NCBI GenBank assembly: GCA_017552715.1
Contig: JAFZOW010000075.1
Location: forward strand, 27,487-91,486
DNA: 64,000 nucleotides
DNA from: Lachnospiraceae bacterium
GTDB lineage: Bacteria > Bacillota > Clostridia > Lachnospirales > Lachnospiraceae
Direction: 5' to 3'
Shown: one piece after another, positions 44,601 to 53,082 of the stretch
How the letters are laid out: the number at the start of each line of letters is the position of its first letter
How positions within the stretch are numbered: the first letter of the stretch is position 1
The notes under the pieces: model-generated
What the model saw: only the letters and a program-made list of their open reading frames with translations
Database searches by the model: none
What the model was told of the DNA's origin: nothing
Translations under genes and position numbers: made by a program

Positions 44601-45835
44601 TGTTCCTCTCTGCTCCTTTCGATTGCCTGTATAAAATCTTCGATCAGATCTTCCTTATCCTCGATACCCACGCTCACGCGCACGGTATCCTCATATACCC
44701 CCGCAGCCTCCTGTTCCTCCCGGGGCACCCGTATATACAGGGTGGATGCGGGATGTATGACCAGGGTGCGCAGGTCGCCGATATTGCTGGCGATGAGTGC
44801 ATATTTAAGTGAATTTATGATACGGAAGGCCCTTTCCTTCGAGCCTGTCCGGAAATTGAGTATGCCACCTCCCAGCCCGTTCAGTTCCTTTTCCACATAA
44901 GCGTGACAGGGATGCTGGGGCAGACCCAGATAATTGACTTCTATGTCTTCGATCCCGTCCAGTGCCTTCGCCAGGGCATCCGCGTTTTCGCAGATGCGCT
45001 GCATGCGCAGGCCCAGGGTATCCGCACCGATGGAATTTAAAAAGGCATTGGCCGGGGCCATGCAGCAGCCCAGGTTCTCCCACAGATCGGTGCGCAGCCG
45101 CAGGAGAAATGCCATCTTTCCGTATTTTCTGAATTCCGCCAGGGCGCTGTGTTTTTCAAAATCCCAGGGGAACTTTCCGCCGTCCACGATGATGCCGCCG
45201 ATGGCATTGCCCCCGCCGTTGATATATTTCGAAGTGGAGTGGATCACGATGTCCGCTCCCAGTAAAAGCGGCCGCGCTATCACGGGAGTCGCCGTCGTGG
45301 AATCCACGATCAGCGGTATCCCGTGAGCGTGCGCCAGTTCCGAAAGCACCGGCACATCCATCACACGCTGCGCCGGATTGCTGATGAGCTCCCCGAAGAT
45401 CAGACGGGTGTGCTCATTCAGCAGGGGCTCTATGCTGGAAGCCTCCATATCCTTTGCAAAGTGTACTTTTATGCCCAGTTTTTCCAGATCATGAAACAGA
45501 TCGATGGTGCCGCCGTACAGGCCGCTGCCCACCACGATCTCATCACCGCTCCCGCACACGTTCAGGATCGCCAGTGCCACCGCCGACATCCCGCTGGAAG
45601 TCGCCACGGCCCCTGCGCCGCCTTCAAGCTCGCATACGCGCTGCTCAAAGGCTGCGATGCCGGGGTTACCGATCCGCGTGTAAGCATAGCCCATACGTTT
45701 GTGCTGAAAGACCTTTTCCAGTTCCTCCATGCTCTCGTAGCAAAAGGCCGTTACCTGCGACACCGGCGGCAGTATCTCCCCCTGTGGATTTTTCTGTATG
45801 GCTTTCCCGTGCAGAAGTGATGTATTGAAGCGCAT
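44597..45835 (-). CDS. metY: O-acetylhomoserine sulfhydrylase (MetY-type PLP enzyme)
   Basis: Forms homocysteine from O-acetylhomoserine. A 412-residue Cys/Met-metabolism PLP enzyme with the PLP Lys in IHSTSKYING (K203), TSSGMSAVALA at 80-90 and LRTLVIHPAS near the C-terminus. With the adjacent ThiS-like carrier, E1 and JAMM genes, the sulfur donor is probably the protein thiocarboxylate, as for Wolinella MetY (known). 19 bp after the desulfurase gene. Confidence 0.93.
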   Translation of the reverse strand: MRFNTSLLHGKAIQKNPQGEILPPVSQVTAFCYESMEELEKVFQHKRMGYAYTRIGNPGIAAFEQRVCELEGGAGAVATSSGMSAVALAILNVCGSGDEIVVGSGLYGGTIDLFHDLEKLGIKVHFAKDMEASSIEPLLNEHTRLIFGELISNPAQRVMDVPVLSELAHAHGIPLIVDSTTATPVIARPLLLGADIVIHSTSKYINGGGNAIGGIIVDGGKFPWDFEKHSALAEFRKYGKMAFLLRLRTDLWENLGCCMAPANAFLNSIGADTLGLRMQRICENADALAKALDGIEDIEVNYLGLPQHPCHAYVEKELNGLGGGILNFRTGSKERAFRIINSLKYALIASNIGDLRTLVIHPASTLYIRVPREEQEAAGVYEDTVRVSVGIEDKEDLIEDFIQAIERSREEQ

Positions 45836-45854
45836 TGCTTTTCCTTTCCGTTCC

Positions 45855-47423
45855 TCAGGCGATGCTGCGTATGCCCGCTACCAGGGCATCCACATCATCA
45901 TAGCTGTTGTAGAGTGCCAGCGTAGGCCTTACCGTCCCTTCCAGGCCGAAACGCCGGAGTATGGGCTGTGCACAGTGGTGTCCGGTACGGACCGCGATGC
46001 CGAGGCTGTTTAAATGCTGCCCCACGCTCTCGTTGTCCACGCCGTCCAGTACAAAAGAAAGCACACTGGCTTTATCCGCTGCCGTACCCACCAGATGCAG
46101 GCCGGGGATCTTACGCATCTCCGTCATGGCATACTGCAGAAGCTCATGCTCCCACGCTGCCACGGCCGACATACCGATGGTGCTCAAGTACTGCAGCGCA
46201 GCTCCCAGGCCCACCGCATCCGCGATGCTGCCTGTTCCGGCTTCAAACTTATTGGGGGCCGGATTGTAGATCGTGCGCTCAAAGGTCACATCTTTGATCA
46301 TATTGCCGCCGCCCTGGTAGGGTCTGGCCTGTTCCAGCAGGTGGCTCTTGCCATAGACCACGCCGATGCCTGTAGGGGCATAGATCTTGTGTCCGGAAAA
46401 TACGAAGAAATCCGCATCCAGTGCCGATACGTTCACCGGCATATGTGCCACGGACTGGGCACCGTCGATGAGGATCGGTACACCGTGAGCATGGGCACAG
46501 GCGATCATCTCCGCCACAGGAGTCACGGTTCCCAGGGCATTGGACACCTGGGTCGCCGAAGCAAACTTCGTTTTGGAGGTGAAGAGCTTGCGATACTCCG
46601 AAAGGATGATCTGCCCGCTCTCGTCCACCGGAGCGACCTTCAGCACGGCGCCTGTTTCCTCGGCAATAAGCTGCCAGGGCACGATATTGGCATGGTGCTC
46701 CAGATAGGTCAGCACGATCTCGTCACCGGGATTAAGGATGGGCCGTACAAAAGCTCTGGCCACCAGGTTGATGGCCTCGGTGGTGCCCCGTACAAAAACG
46801 ATATCTTCCTTCCTGGGTGCACCGATGAAATCCGCCACGATCTGCCTTGCGTTCTCATAGGCATCCGTGGAACGGGCGGCCAGTTCATGGGCGCCGCGAT
46901 GCACATTGGAATTCTCATGGGTATAGTAGTAGCTCAAGCGGTCGATCACGGACTGAGGCCGCTGGGTGGTGGCACCGTTGTCCAGCCACACCAGGGGATG
47001 CCCGTTGATACGCTCCTTCAGGATGGGGAAATCCGCCCGGATCTCGGAAAGCGTCTTGCTTCCGATCACCGGATCCCTGCTGACGGGAGCAGCTGCGGCC
47101 GCACTCTCACGCACTGCGGGCTCTTCCGAGGCCTGTGTCTCGGAAAGTACGCGGGGCGAATACCCGCCGCCGGAAGGAAATGCGGGTGCCACGGATACCG
47201 AAGAACCCGGCACCGAAGCGGGTACTGCCGACGGTACTGCAACAGGGGCGTCGGTAAGTGTTCCCGAGGGGATCGGTGCAGGCGCCTCGTAGGCCTCGGG
47301 AGAGGTGGGACGCTGGTACTGCACCGGTACGGACGGCTCCGGGCGGGCCGGCTCGGTCTCGTTATACTCCGGAAAGAGGCTGTTCGCTAAGCGCTCGAGC
47401 TCACTGACATCAGTCATAATCAT
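45855..47423 (-). CDS. SufS-like cysteine desulfurase with disordered N-terminal domain (encapsulin cargo)
   Basis: PLP enzyme that converts cysteine to alanine and an enzyme persulfide. About 522 residues from the ATG at 47423 (AGGTG six bases upstream; a GTG three codons earlier is possible). Residues 1-125 are Pro/Ala/Ser/Val-rich and low-complexity, opening with a short amphipathic segment (SELERLANSLFPEYN). The class V aminotransferase core follows, with PLP Lys in FSGHKIYAP (about K346) and catalytic Cys in TGHHCAQP (about C484). Family 2A encapsulins are known to package cysteine desulfurases through such disordered N-termini. The gene overlaps the encapsulin gene by 14 bases. Confidence 0.95.
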   Translation of the reverse strand: MIMTDVSELERLANSLFPEYNETEPARPEPSVPVQYQRPTSPEAYEAPAPIPSGTLTDAPVAVPSAVPASVPGSSVSVAPAFPSGGGYSPRVLSETQASEEPAVRESAAAAAPVSRDPVIGSKTLSEIRADFPILKERINGHPLVWLDNGATTQRPQSVIDRLSYYYTHENSNVHRGAHELAARSTDAYENARQIVADFIGAPRKEDIVFVRGTTEAINLVARAFVRPILNPGDEIVLTYLEHHANIVPWQLIAEETGAVLKVAPVDESGQIILSEYRKLFTSKTKFASATQVSNALGTVTPVAEMIACAHAHGVPILIDGAQSVAHMPVNVSALDADFFVFSGHKIYAPTGIGVVYGKSHLLEQARPYQGGGNMIKDVTFERTIYNPAPNKFEAGTGSIADAVGLGAALQYLSTIGMSAVAAWEHELLQYAMTEMRKIPGLHLVGTAADKASVLSFVLDGVDNESVGQHLNSLGIAVRTGHHCAQPILRRFGLEGTVRPTLALYNSYDDVDALVAGIRSIA

Positions 47424-48369
47424 AGTACTCACCTACTTCCACATCCTCGAGTACCGCAATGGCGTCATCCGCAAGGATGGCAGCGGAACAGTAAAGGCTG
47501 AGCAGGTAGGATGCCACACCCTTGTCATCGATACCGCGGAAACGTACGGAAAGGCCGCGGGAACGCTCCTCGGCAAGGCCCTTCTGGTATAGGCCGATAA
47601 CACCGCGCTTGGCTTCGCCGGTACGGATCAGCAAGATGTTGGTCTTGCCGCTCTTTGCCTCCGGCTCCTTCAGACCGTCCACCATAAGCTTGTTGGTGGG
47701 GATGATGGGGATGCCTCTCCACAGGATGAAGGTACCGCCTGCGATGTTGGCTGTTACAGGGGGAACACCGCGCTTTGTGCACTCACGCTCGAAAGCAGCG
47801 ATGGCACGGGGATGTGCCAGGAAGAAGCTGGGCTCCTTCCAGACTTTGCTGATCAGCTCGTCCAGATCATCCGGGGTAGGTGCACCGGAGGGGCTCACGG
47901 GCTGGATCCGCTGCTTATCGGCGATGTTCTTCAGCAGACCGTAATCATCGTTATTGATGAGCTGGCTCTCCTGACGCTCCCGGAGGCTGTCGATGGCCAG
48001 GGACAGCTGCTCTGCCGTCACATCGTAGGGGCTGCTGTACACATCCTGTACTGCGGTATCCACATTGATGATGGTGGAAATGGAGTTCAGCCTGTACTCA
48101 CGGGGCTCCGTCTCATACTGCACATAACCGTCGGGAATGATGTTGCTCTTCTTCTCTGCACTGCAGAGCACATCCAGCGGATTGTTGCCCGCCTTCACCT
48201 TGTTCACACGGTAGATGCCGCTCTCCAGGCCTTTGAATTCCAGCACCCTGGACAGCCACTTCGGTGTGAGCTCTTCGTACTGGGGCCGTGTCTTTACGAT
48301 ATCTGCTAAGTTGTAGGCCTCCTGACGACTTAATGCATTGATCAGTTCGGGGTCTTTTTCTTTTGCCAT
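47410..48369 (-). CDS. Family 2A encapsulin shell protein (SrpI-like)
   Basis: HK97-fold protein that self-assembles into a protein nanocompartment. The 319-residue sequence (start MAKEKDPELINALSRQEAYN, LTPKWLSRVLEFKGLESGIYRVN, IINVDTAVQDVYSSPYDVTAEQ, C-terminal LSLYCSAAILADDAIAVLEDVE) matches SrpI-type family 2 shells; the length leaves no room for the cyclic-nucleotide-binding insert of family 2B. Its gene overlaps a cysteine desulfurase with a cargo-like N-terminus. Known relatives (Synechococcus) store sulfur-metabolism cargo and rise under sulfur starvation. Expected shell: T=1, 60 subunits (established for the family). Confidence 0.95.
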   Translation of the reverse strand: MAKEKDPELINALSRQEAYNLADIVKTRPQYEELTPKWLSRVLEFKGLESGIYRVNKVKAGNNPLDVLCSAEKKSNIIPDGYVQYETEPREYRLNSISTIINVDTAVQDVYSSPYDVTAEQLSLAIDSLRERQESQLINNDDYGLLKNIADKQRIQPVSPSGAPTPDDLDELISKVWKEPSFFLAHPRAIAAFERECTKRGVPPVTANIAGGTFILWRGIPIIPTNKLMVDGLKEPEAKSGKTNILLIRTGEAKRGVIGLYQKGLAEERSRGLSVRFRGIDDKGVASYLLSLYCSAAILADDAIAVLEDVEVGEYYDYD

Positions 48370-48399
48370 TTCTTTCTTTCCTCCTAAAAATAGTGAATA

Positions 48400-49857
48400 T
48401 TAATATGTTGGAACCGCCCGGTCCACATCCCGTGACCAGGCGTTGATCCCGCCCTTGAGATTGTAAAGCTTCCCTTTGTAGCCGGCTTCCCTGAGGGTAC
48501 GGACCGCCAGGATGCTCCGCTTTCCTTCCTTGCAGAGAAAGACGGTATCGTGCTCCGCATCCAGCTCCTTCTGCCGGCGCTCCAGCTGGCCGATGGGAAT
48601 AACGACGGCATCCGGGAACTTGTAGATCGCCCGTTCATGGGGCTCCCGAACATCCACCAGCGTCACTTTCTCTCCTTCGTCCAGACGTCTCTTCAGCTCC
48701 TTCGGTTCTATGCCCTCTACCTCTTCTTCCTCTTCCTTCTGCTGTGTGAGACCGCAGAAATCTTCATAATCGTAATCGATCAGCGTGGTGATCGTCGGCT
48801 TCTTCCCGCAGATGGGGCAGTTTTCGTCCTTGTGGATCTTAAGTTCATGCCAGCGCATGTTCCAGGCATCCAGATTCACCATGCGGCCGATCAGGGGCCT
48901 GCCGCCCCCGACGATCAGCTTGATCACCTCATTGGCCTGCAGGGTGCCGATCATCCCCGGCAGCACGCCCACTACGCCACCCATGGCGCAGCTGGGTACC
49001 AGGCCGGGAGGGGGCGGTGCGGGATACATGCAGCGATAGCAGGGGCCTTCCTTTGCATAGTACACACTGGCCTGCCCTTCAAACTGAAACATGGCCCCGA
49101 ACACATCCGGCTTGCCCTGGAGCACACAGGCATCGTTCACCAGATAGCGGGTGGGGTAATTATCCGAAGCGTCCGCCACTACATCGTAAGGAGCGATGAT
49201 ATCGGCGGCGTTTTCCGCTGTCAGTCTTTCATTGTATATCTCCACTTTCACCAGAGGATTGATCTGCTTGATGGAATCCTTTGCCGAAGCCACCTTGGGC
49301 CGGCCCACATCCCTGGTGCCGTGGATCACCTGGCGCTGCAGGTTGGTCACATCCACCTTGTCCGCATCGATGAGGCCCAGGGTACCCACCCCGGCTGCCG
49401 CCAGATACTGGGCAAGGGGTGTGCCCAGACCTCCCAGACCCACGATCAGCACTTTGGCATCCTTCAGCTTCTTCTGCCCCTTTACACCGATCTCCTTTAG
49501 GAGCAGGTGCCTGGAATAGCGGGTGATCTCGTCGTTCGTAAGGCTCTCGCCCTTGCGCTCGCCGGTCACGGAATCCTCCGGGGCGCCGCCGGCGATGGCG
49601 GGGATCAGCATCAGCTCGTCTCCGTCCTTTACCGCCGTATCAAAGCCCTGCAGGGCCCGTATATTCTCGGAATTCAGGAATACGTTCACAAAGCCCCGAA
49701 GCTCTCCCAGCTCATCAAATAGGGCTTTCTTCGTTTCCGGGTACTCATCGGAAAGCATGTTCAGCACTTCCCGCACATCCGCCCCCTCAAGGGAAAGCTC
49801 CGAATGCTGCTCCGTAAATACCCTCAAAGATGTAGGTATCAATACCGTCACTGCCAT
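48400..49857 (-). CDS. MoaD - ThiF E1 - rhodanese triple fusion
   Basis: A 485-residue protein joining three parts of a sulfur-transfer system. Residues 1-91: MoaD/CysO-like ubiquitin fold ending in AIAGG (G90-G91). About 105-365: MoeB/ThiF adenylating domain with loop GLGGLGTPLA, zinc Cys C273/C276 and C347/C350 and C290 in VPSCAMGG. About 380-485: rhodanese with active Cys in FLCKEGKRS (C442). ThiF-rhodanese fusions (MoeZ type) are known to make carrier thiocarboxylates; here the carrier is on the same chain, so proteolysis after G91 would be needed. The JAMM protease gene two bases upstream is the obvious candidate. Confidence 0.93.
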   Translation of the reverse strand: MAVTVLIPTSLRVFTEQHSELSLEGADVREVLNMLSDEYPETKKALFDELGELRGFVNVFLNSENIRALQGFDTAVKDGDELMLIPAIAGGAPEDSVTGERKGESLTNDEITRYSRHLLLKEIGVKGQKKLKDAKVLIVGLGGLGTPLAQYLAAAGVGTLGLIDADKVDVTNLQRQVIHGTRDVGRPKVASAKDSIKQINPLVKVEIYNERLTAENAADIIAPYDVVADASDNYPTRYLVNDACVLQGKPDVFGAMFQFEGQASVYYAKEGPCYRCMYPAPPPPGLVPSCAMGGVVGVLPGMIGTLQANEVIKLIVGGGRPLIGRMVNLDAWNMRWHELKIHKDENCPICGKKPTITTLIDYDYEDFCGLTQQKEEEEEVEGIEPKELKRRLDEGEKVTLVDVREPHERAIYKFPDAVVIPIGQLERRQKELDAEHDTVFLCKEGKRSILAVRTLREAGYKGKLYNLKGGINAWSRDVDRAVPTY

Positions 49858-49859
49858 TT

Positions 49860-50303
49860 TCAGATCTCCTTCATTTCCTCGCTTATAAAAGACTGCGTAT
49901 CCGCATCCAAGACCCAGTTTTCCGTCTCCGCCGCTCTTCCTTCGCGACAGGCTATGATCAGGTAGGAGTATACCGGCAGCGCGTGGCTACGGTCGTATTC
50001 CGAAGGAACGGGATCATGATCCGGGTGGGAATGATAGAAACCCACGATGTCCAGTTCCTCTCTTCTGGCTTTAAGCTCTGCGGCCAGCATCTGCTCCGCA
50101 GGTATCCGGAAACGGTGAAAACGCTCCGTTTCGTCAAAGGCGTTGCGTATGCTTTCCGCACGCATCACTTCCTTATTGCAGCCCTCGTAGATCTTTCCGT
50201 AAAAGATGCCGCAGCATTCGTCCGGATAGGCTCTTTCCGCATCCTTCCTGGCCTGTGCAAGCGCTTCCGCACCGATAAAAAGCTTAGATGCCCCAGCCGC
50301 CAT
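49860..50303 (-). CDS. JAMM/M67-family zinc metalloprotease (Mec+-like)
   Basis: A 147-residue JAB1/MPN-type protease with Glu in PDECCG (E29), H91/H93 in FYHSHPDHD, and S101/D104 in SEYD. Its Mycobacterium relative Mec+ releases cysteine from CysO-Cys (known). Between a cysteine synthase gene and a MoaD-E1-rhodanese fusion it could either cut the fused carrier free or hydrolyse the carrier-cysteine adduct. The ATG has GGAGGG nine bases upstream and overlaps the cysteine synthase gene by 20 bases. Confidence 0.9.
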   Translation of the reverse strand: MAAGASKLFIGAEALAQARKDAERAYPDECCGIFYGKIYEGCNKEVMRAESIRNAFDETERFHRFRIPAEQMLAAELKARREELDIVGFYHSHPDHDPVPSEYDRSHALPVYSYLIIACREGRAAETENWVLDADTQSFISEEMKEI

Positions 50304-51204
50304 TGTCTTCCACCCTCCAGAGTTCTCCGGTCACATAACGGCTGCCGCCGTCACAGAGTATGGTCACGATCATCGAGCCCTCCGGCAGCTTCTCCGCAAG
50401 CCTTACGGCCGCAGCCACATTGGCTCCCGAGCTGATCCCCACAAAGAGTCCCTCTTCTCTGGCCAGACGGCGGCTCATATGATAGGCTTCCTCGGTACTC
50501 ACCGCCGGCTGCCCGTCGGAGATACTCTCGTCAAAAAATCCGTCCTTTAAGACCATCATGCGGTGCTTGATCCCTTCGATCCCGTGAAAAGGAGAATCCG
50601 GGGTCACGTTATAGCATTTGATCTTCTTATTCTTTTCCTTCAGTTTCCTGGCGCAGCCCATAAAGGTTCCGGAGGTGCCCGTACCCGCCAGGAAGTGAGT
50701 GAGCTTTCCTTCCGTCTGTGCCCAGATCTCCTCGGCCGTACCCTCGTAATGGGCTTTCCAGTTTGCCTCGTTCACATACTGATCGGGATAGAAGTATTTC
50801 AGTGGATCCTTATTGACCGCCCTGCGGCAGGCCTTATACGCTCCGTCTATACCTTCCAGGGCATCCGTCTCGACCAGCTTTGCCCCGTAGGAGCGCATGG
50901 TCAGCTTCCGCTCCTCCGTCACATTGGCGGGGAGGTAAAGCTCCACGGCGATCCCCAGTACGGCTCCGATCATGGCATAGGCTATGCCGGTGTTGCCGCT
51001 GGTGGCGTCCACGATGGTCTTGGCTCCTGAAAGTTTTCCGCTCCGTATCCCGTCCAGGATCATGGCCCTGGCCGCCCGATCCTTCACGGAACCGCTGGCG
51101 TTAAAGTATTCCGCCTTGGCCAGGATCCGTACCTTCCGCCGGTCCGGGACCACTCTTTTCAGTTCGATCAGCGGTGTGTTCCCCACCAGTTCCAGTGCGT
51201 CCAT
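50284..51204 (-). CDS. PLP-dependent cysteine synthase (CysM/CysK-like)
   Basis: A 306-residue beta-replacement enzyme making cysteine from an activated serine. PLP Lys in ASGSVKDRA (K41), phosphate loop SGTFMG-type GTGTSGT near 175, TSGNTGIAYAM near 77. The C-terminus (WRVEDNGGWGI) extends past the core, recalling the active-site tail of M. tuberculosis CysM, which uses the CysO thiocarboxylate as sulfur donor (known). First gene of the sulfur operon, with a strong promoter upstream and AAGGAG before the ATG. Preferred acceptor (O-acetyl- or O-phosphoserine) is not determinable here. Confidence 0.93.
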   Translation of the reverse strand: MDALELVGNTPLIELKRVVPDRRKVRILAKAEYFNASGSVKDRAARAMILDGIRSGKLSGAKTIVDATSGNTGIAYAMIGAVLGIAVELYLPANVTEERKLTMRSYGAKLVETDALEGIDGAYKACRRAVNKDPLKYFYPDQYVNEANWKAHYEGTAEEIWAQTEGKLTHFLAGTGTSGTFMGCARKLKEKNKKIKCYNVTPDSPFHGIEGIKHRMMVLKDGFFDESISDGQPAVSTEEAYHMSRRLAREEGLFVGISSGANVAAAVRLAEKLPEGSMIVTILCDGGSRYVTGELWRVEDNGGWGI

Positions 51205-51232
51205 CGCAGCTCTCCTTCATCGGTCTTTCGAA

Positions 51233-51261
51233 AGTATACCAACCCACTAGGTTATTGTCAA
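51233..51261 (-). promoter_or_regulatory. Promoter of the ten-gene sulfur operon, with possible operator
   Basis: Minus-strand perfect TTGACA (51256-51261) and TATACT (51233-51238) with a 17-base spacer. The spacer contains AACC-TAGTG-GGTT, a short inverted repeat lying where a repressor of the Rrf2/CymR type could block the promoter (inference). Confidence 0.8.
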
Positions 51262-51307
51262 TTAAAATAAAATTATAGGCTGTTATAGCCAAAAACTATA
51301 ACAGCCT
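51262..51307 (-). terminator. Terminator after the PPK2 gene
   Basis: A 13-pair stem (AGGCTGTTATAG with its complement, loop TTTTT) is followed on the minus strand by an AT/T-rich run. It separates the GGDEF-PPK2 operon from the sulfur operon promoter. Confidence 0.8.
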
Positions 51308-51338
51308 GTCTAAGAATTTCTATAATATAAGCTATGAT

Positions 51339-52805
51339 CTACAGTTTCTTCTCGATCTCCTCGATCACGGTACGCAGGGCCTTGATGCGGGCGTAGTGCT
51401 TGTCGTTGGATTCCAGGATGTACCAGGGTGCGTATTCGGTGCTGGTCTTCTGGATCATCTCGTCGATGGCCCCTTCGTAGGCGTCCCATTTTTCCCGGTT
51501 GCGCCAGTCTTCATCGGTGATCTTCCACTGCTTCTCCGGCGTGTTCTGCCGCTCGGTAAAGCGGGCCAGCTGGGTATCCTTGTCGATCTGCACCCAGAAT
51601 TTTACGATGACGGCGCCCCAATCGTCCAGTTCCTTCTCGAACTCGTTGATCTCGTTATAGGCACGCTGCCAGTCATTCTCGGAGCAGAAGCCCTCCAGGC
51701 GCTCCACCATCACCCTGCCGTACCAGGTGCGGTCGAAGATGGCGATGTGCCCGTCCTTGGGCAGACGGTTCCAGAATCGCCACAGATAATGCCGGTTCTT
51801 TTCCCTGGGCTCCGGCGAAGCAATGGGATGCACCTCAAAGCCCCGGGGATCCAGCGCCGCAGTCAGACGCTTGATATTCCCACCCTTGCCGGCTGCGTCC
51901 CAGCCCTCGTAGGCGATGATCACAGGCAGGCGCTTCTGGTAGATGCGGTTGTGCAGATCCGCCAGCTTATCCTGCAGAAGATCCAGCTGAATATTATACT
52001 CTTCATCCGTGATGCTCTTATCCAGGGCGATCTCGGAAAGCTTGGGCATCTGCTTCAAGGGGAAGGTGTTCTGCAGCACCGTGGCCGCCCGGCCCACATT
52101 CTGCAGGGCGATGTCTATGCTCTTGACCAGCAGCTCCGTCACCTGCAGCTCCGCCCACTTGCGGCTCTTGCTGTCGATGAAATACCAGGGGGCGATGAAC
52201 TGGTTGGTGGCCTCCAGATACTCATCATACACATCCATGCAGTCGTCGTAATGCTTGTTCTGCCAGCGGTCCCATTTCTCCACACGCCAGGATGTGCTCT
52301 TTTCCGCCTCCAGTTCCTTTAAGCGTTCCTTCTGCTCCCCTTTGGAGATGTGGAAGAAGAACTTCACCAGCAGGTATCCGTTATCGGAAAGCGTGCGTTC
52401 GAAGCGCTTTATGGAGGTAAGCTGACGATGGTACTCTTCCTTATCCGTATCTCCGGAAAGCCGTGCCTTAGTCACTTCATCCATCCAGCTGCCGTCAAAG
52501 AAGGAAAACTTCCCGGCCTCCGGGATGCGCACAAAATAACGATAGAGGAAGGGCCTCCGCAGCTCGTCCTCGGAAGGTTTGGAGAGCGTTTCCGTCTTGT
52601 AGAAGCGGGGATCCAGGTTCTTGATCACCTTACCCAGCACGCCGCCCTTTCCGGCGCCGCCCCAGCCGTCCATGATCACCAGCACCGGCAGCTTCTTTTC
52701 CTTTATGGCCATCTGCCGTCCGGAGAGCTCCAGGCGGGCCTTTTTCAGGCGTTCGCTGATCTCTTCATCCGACGGCCTTTCCGCTTTAACCCAGTCTTTC
52801 AGCAT
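51339..52805 (-). CDS. pap: Polyphosphate kinase 2, two-domain type (polyphosphate:AMP phosphotransferase)
   Basis: Transfers phosphate from polyphosphate to AMP or ADP. About 488 residues with two tandem PPK2 domains: Walker A GWGGAGKGG in the first (near residue 50) and GWDAAGKGGNIKRL in the second (near 305), with the lid/Walker B motif FDRTWYGRVMVERLEG only in the second; the first has FFDGSWMDEV. The tandem form is typical of class II enzymes acting on AMP, with only the C-terminal domain active (known). The ATG at 52805 follows GGGGG; seven extra codons upstream are possible. Co-transcribed with a c-di-GMP protein gene. Confidence 0.9.
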   Translation of the reverse strand: MLKDWVKAERPSDEEISERLKKARLELSGRQMAIKEKKLPVLVIMDGWGGAGKGGVLGKVIKNLDPRFYKTETLSKPSEDELRRPFLYRYFVRIPEAGKFSFFDGSWMDEVTKARLSGDTDKEEYHRQLTSIKRFERTLSDNGYLLVKFFFHISKGEQKERLKELEAEKSTSWRVEKWDRWQNKHYDDCMDVYDEYLEATNQFIAPWYFIDSKSRKWAELQVTELLVKSIDIALQNVGRAATVLQNTFPLKQMPKLSEIALDKSITDEEYNIQLDLLQDKLADLHNRIYQKRLPVIIAYEGWDAAGKGGNIKRLTAALDPRGFEVHPIASPEPREKNRHYLWRFWNRLPKDGHIAIFDRTWYGRVMVERLEGFCSENDWQRAYNEINEFEKELDDWGAVIVKFWVQIDKDTQLARFTERQNTPEKQWKITDEDWRNREKWDAYEGAIDEMIQKTSTEYAPWYILESNDKHYARIKALRTVIEEIEKKL

Positions 52806-52835
52806 ATGCGTAACCCCCATTCCCAAATGCTTAGC

Positions 52836-53054
52836 TTATAAGAGTTTCTTCACCGCCTCCACGGCACCGCTGAGCTTGTCGCCGGTCAGGGCTGCCTTCA
52901 CACCGCTCACGATCTTGTCCTCGGCTCCGTCGGGGATGTCCACTCCCGCAAGGCTCTCAATAGTCTTTACCGGATCCTTCTTAAAGGATTCCATCAGCTT
53001 CGGATCTCCCTTTACCTTTGCCACGATCTGCTCGATCTTTGCTTTGATGTCCAT
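52836..53054 (-). CDS. Small hypothetical protein between c-di-GMP and polyphosphate genes
   Basis: A 72-residue acidic helical protein, MDIKAKIEQIVAKVKGDPKL... with a VDIPDGAEDKIVSGV segment somewhat like Nif11/nitrile-hydratase-type leader regions, but no GG cleavage site or maturation gene is present. A very strong AAGGAGG site lies seven bases before the ATG, suggesting high expression. Function unknown. Confidence 0.75.
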   Translation of the reverse strand: MDIKAKIEQIVAKVKGDPKLMESFKKDPVKTIESLAGVDIPDGAEDKIVSGVKAALTGDKLSGAVEAVKKLL

Positions 53055-53082
53055 GTGTATACCTCCTTATGATTAAGATATT

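Noticed and set aside
46014-47390. Plus-strand open frame of 458 codons opposite the cysteine desulfurase
   Set aside because: Shadow frame; His/Gly/Arg-rich with no motif, while the minus strand has a complete PLP enzyme.
52836-53054. Small protein considered as a Nif11-type peptide precursor
   Set aside because: Only a loose resemblance; there is no double-glycine cleavage site and no modification or export gene beside it.
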